A stretch of 16,550 bases of DNA from JBGPLH01 sp041486365 [NCBI: Thermodesulfobacteriota bacterium] (GTDB taxonomy: Bacteria; JAUYMQ01), in contig JBGPLH010000035.1 of the NCBI GenBank assembly GCA_041486365.1, positions 1-16,550 on the forward strand, in the 5' to 3' direction. A model generated the notes under the pieces. That model made no database searches. It was not told where the DNA came from and saw only the letters and a list, made by a program, of their open reading frames with translations. Made by a program: the position numbers and the translations under genes. Positions 14,468-16,550 of this stretch are shown piece by piece. Position 1 is the first letter of the stretch. Each line of letters starts with the position of its first letter.

Positions 14468-16453
14468 GTGCTTCGCCTGACCCGGATTGTCTGCCTGGCG
14501 CTCTGGGGAATCCTTGCCCTCGGCGCCGCGACCCATGCCCGCGGCGAAGAGCCGGGAGTGGCGGCGCTTTCCGCGAATGACAGGGCCACGTCACCGGCCG
14601 CGACGCTTCCTGCCCCGAGCCCGGAGGGCGGCGCGATGGCTTCGTCGCCGCCCACGCCCGCGCCGCCCGCGGAGGCGGACGGCGAGTGGCTCGTCGCGGG
14701 CTGGAAGCGCGTGCAGCGGGCGCAGACCCCCCTCCAGGTCGAAGCCGCGCTGCGCCGCATGGAGGCGGAGGGACTCTCTCGCGGCGTGCAGACGCTTCCG
14801 GCGCCCGCCCTGGCGCTGATCCGCGCGGACAGCTCGCCGCTCGCCTTCCCCGATCGCCTCGCGTGGGCCAAGCGGCTCGCGCGCCCGAGCGCCGTCGTGC
14901 AGTTCGCGGCCGCCCGCGCGGCGCTCGCGCGGAGACCCGCTGCGGCACCCGGGCTTTATTTCGACGCGCTGGAATCGCTCGGCCAGGATTTTGGATATCT
15001 CGCGGGCATCGCCTCGCGCCTCCTGCTCGTACTCACCGTGGGCGTCGCCCTGGCGTTCCTCGCCTTCGGGGGCGTGATGCTGAGCCTCTTCGGTGGTGGC
15101 GTGCTCCACGATCTCGGCCACCTGTTCCCCGTTCTGCTTCCCCGCGGGCTCGCCGTCGCGGCCGCGGTCGCGCTCGCGGGGATCCCGCTGATCTTCGGAC
15201 TGGGATGGGTCTGGCTCCCGGCGTTCTGGGTGATGGGCGTCTGGGGGAGCCTCCCCTGGCGGCAGCGGGGCGTTGCGCTCGCGTTCCTCGCTCTCCTGGC
15301 CGCGGCCATGCCCATCGCCTTCGCCGCCGCGTCGCTGCTCCCGAGCCCCGAATCACAAAGCGTGATGGCGGCGATCCTCCACGCCGAGGCGGGCACCGTG
15401 ACGACGCAGGAGCGCGCGCTGCTGGAGCGGGAGGCCGCCCGAGGGGAAGATCCGATCGCACTTTTCGCCTTCGCGGACGTGTCCCGGCAGGAGGGCAGGC
15501 CCGGTGCCGCCGAGCAGGCGCTGCGCCGGGCTCTCGCGCTGCGGCCCGACTGGACGGCGGCCCGGAACAATCTTGCGATCCTGCGGATCGATCAGAAGGA
15601 TCTTGCCGGGGCGGAGAACCTGCTCCGTGACGCGCTCCGCCGGGAGCCTCGCAGCGTGCAGGTCAACTACAACCTCTCGTATCTCTTCCGGCGGCAATTC
15701 CGGTTGCACGAGGCCGACGCGGCCTACCGCCGGGCCCGGGATCTGGACGCGGAGTCCGTGGATCGATTCACGGAGATGGCCGATCCGCTCGTGACCGACC
15801 GCAAGGGGAGCCTCGCGATCCCGGCGGGCCTCGGGCCGATCGATCTGTGGCGCCGGCGGCTCGCGCTAGACGCCTCCACGAGGCTCCTCGCGGAGCGGGT
15901 TGCGCAGCCGCTCCTGGGCCGCATCCCGCTCGTCACCGTCGCGCCGCTGGTGGTGCTGCTCGCGCTCGGCGGGATGGCGCTGGCCCGGTCCCGCGCCCAT
16001 CGAGGGAGCTCCGGCCGCTGCGTCCACTGCGGCATCGAGGTCTGCCCGGCCTGTTTCGGGACGCAGCTGCATCACGGCGTCTGCTTCCCCTGCCATGCGA
16101 TCTACACGCGGGGCGACAAGGTGGAGGTCATGGCCAAGCTGACGCAGGATCAGCGGGTGAAACGCTACCGGATCTCTATCCGGTGGCGGGTGCTCGCCGC
16201 GGGGGCGCTGGTCCCCGGCCTCGGACACCTGCTCCTCGGGGCCACGCTCCAGGGGACGGCGATCGTCGTGCTCGCCTGCGTGTCGGTCTACGCGCCGCTC
16301 GCCCTCCGGCTGTCGGGGGCCCTCGGGGGCCTCTGGTCCCCGCTCCAGGCGGCGCCGCTCGGCGGACTCCTCGCCGGCGTCGCGACGCTGGCCGCCGCGG
16401 CCGCCTTCGTCCTCGGCATGCGGGACCTCATGCGACGTCTCCGCCCCATCTGA
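14468..16453 (+). CDS. Multi-span membrane protein with TPR repeats and a triple-CxxC motif
   Basis: A 661-residue protein I cannot name. Layout: signal-type N-terminus (LRLTRIVCLALWGILALGAA); a Pro/Ala-rich region and helical domain to about 180; membrane helices at about 185-208, 228-261 (probably two) and 268-291; about three TPR units at 325-430 (for example EQALRRALALRPDWTAARNN, AENLLRDALRREP); another membrane helix at 486-507; a cysteine cluster C518, C521, C526, C529, C539 and C542 with H535 and H536, which looks zinc-binding; then two or three helices to the end. GTG 14468 is chosen because it starts the signal segment and has GAGGCGG upstream; TTG 14417 would prepend 17 polar residues without a ribosome-binding site. 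It is followed after 22 bp by a DUF4388 gene, probably in one operon. A role in assembling or sensing something at the inner membrane is a guess. Confidence 0.8.
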   Translation: MLRLTRIVCLALWGILALGAATHARGEEPGVAALSANDRATSPAATLPAPSPEGGAMASSPPTPAPPAEADGEWLVAGWKRVQRAQTPLQVEAALRRMEAEGLSRGVQTLPAPALALIRADSSPLAFPDRLAWAKRLARPSAVVQFAAARAALARRPAAAPGLYFDALESLGQDFGYLAGIASRLLLVLTVGVALAFLAFGGVMLSLFGGGVLHDLGHLFPVLLPRGLAVAAAVALAGIPLIFGLGWVWLPAFWVMGVWGSLPWRQRGVALAFLALLAAAMPIAFAAASLLPSPESQSVMAAILHAEAGTVTTQERALLEREAARGEDPIALFAFADVSRQEGRPGAAEQALRRALALRPDWTAARNNLAILRIDQKDLAGAENLLRDALRREPRSVQVNYNLSYLFRRQFRLHEADAAYRRARDLDAESVDRFTEMADPLVTDRKGSLAIPAGLGPIDLWRRRLALDASTRLLAERVAQPLLGRIPLVTVAPLVVLLALGGMALARSRAHRGSSGRCVHCGIEVCPACFGTQLHHGVCFPCHAIYTRGDKVEVMAKLTQDQRVKRYRISIRWRVLAAGALVPGLGHLLLGATLQGTAIVVLACVSVYAPLALRLSGALGGLWSPLQAAPLGGLLAGVATLAAAAAFVLGMRDLMRRLRPI

Positions 16454-16475
16454 CCTGACTGAGGAAAGGGATCCC

Positions 16476-16550
16476 GTGGCGCTCCAGGGAACGCTCCGAG
16501 ACTTCAGCATCGCCGAGATCTTCCAGCTGATCGGACAGCAGCAGAAGACC
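16476..16550 (+). CDS. DUF4388 domain protein, N-terminal part (3' end outside window)
   Basis: The first 25 codons of a gene cut by the right edge. GTG 16476 follows a strong ribosome-binding stretch (GAGGAAAGGG, 16461-16470). The translation begins ALQGTLRDFSIAEIFQLIG and continues QQQKT, the characteristic start of DUF4388 domains, which are common in deltaproteobacterial and related signalling proteins, often joined to receivers or other domains. It lies 22 bp after the TPR gene, so the two are likely cotranscribed. The rest of the architecture cannot be seen. Confidence 0.85.
   Translation, partial: MALQGTLRDFSIAEIFQLIGQQQKT

Noticed and set aside
1-16550. CRISPR arrays, insertion sequences, tRNAs
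   Set aside because: Looked for direct repeats with regular spacers, transposase motifs and cloverleaf-like segments; none was found by eye.

Overview
The window is a high-GC stretch from a Gram-negative bacterium. Lipoprotein LptE implies an outer membrane with LPS. The order leuS-lptE-holA-rpsT-murJ, the Frz-like style of the chemosensory genes, the MJ0042-type zinc ribbon fused to a receiver and the DUF4388 gene at the right edge all suggest a deltaproteobacterial-type lineage (Desulfobacterota, Myxococcota, or a neighbouring candidate phylum such as Eisenbacteria). That placement is inference from memory of gene order and protein style. No rRNA, tRNA, CRISPR array, transposase or phage gene is visible.

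Left part (1-7382, all +): a chemosensory signalling operon. In order it holds the 3' end of a methyl-accepting chemotaxis protein (MCP), a zinc-ribbon plus receiver protein, a 672-residue HEAT-repeat protein, CheR methyltransferase, CheB methylesterase, a coiled-coil/GAF protein and a stand-alone CheY-like receiver. Genes overlap by 14 bp (receiver/HEAT) and 4 bp (cheR/cheB), or are separated by 45 to 98 bp. CheR and CheB would set the methylation level of the MCP, and the receivers would carry the output. No CheA or CheW is in view, so they probably lie upstream of the window. The least ordinary parts are four tandem 28-residue repeats in the MCP, each starting at a candidate methylation site, and the HEAT and zinc-ribbon/receiver proteins embedded in the operon.

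Middle part (7383-14036): housekeeping genes. A candidate promoter precedes leuS (leucyl-tRNA synthetase). It is followed by lptE (LPS assembly lipoprotein) and holA (DNA polymerase III delta, TTG start). rpsT (ribosomal protein S20, GTG start) is convergent to holA with a terminator-like hairpin between them, and divergent from murJ (lipid II flippase). The predicted rpsT promoter overlaps the murJ Shine-Dalgarno region.

Right part (14037-16550): about 430 bp without a gene, whose first half is a sharply AT-rich island. It holds a 17-bp palindrome abutting a perfect TATAAT, and then a cluster of four TNCACA-type sequences resembling degenerate DnaA boxes. After it come a signal-peptide-bearing, multi-span TPR protein with three CxxC pairs, and the first 25 codons of a DUF4388 protein that runs off the edge.
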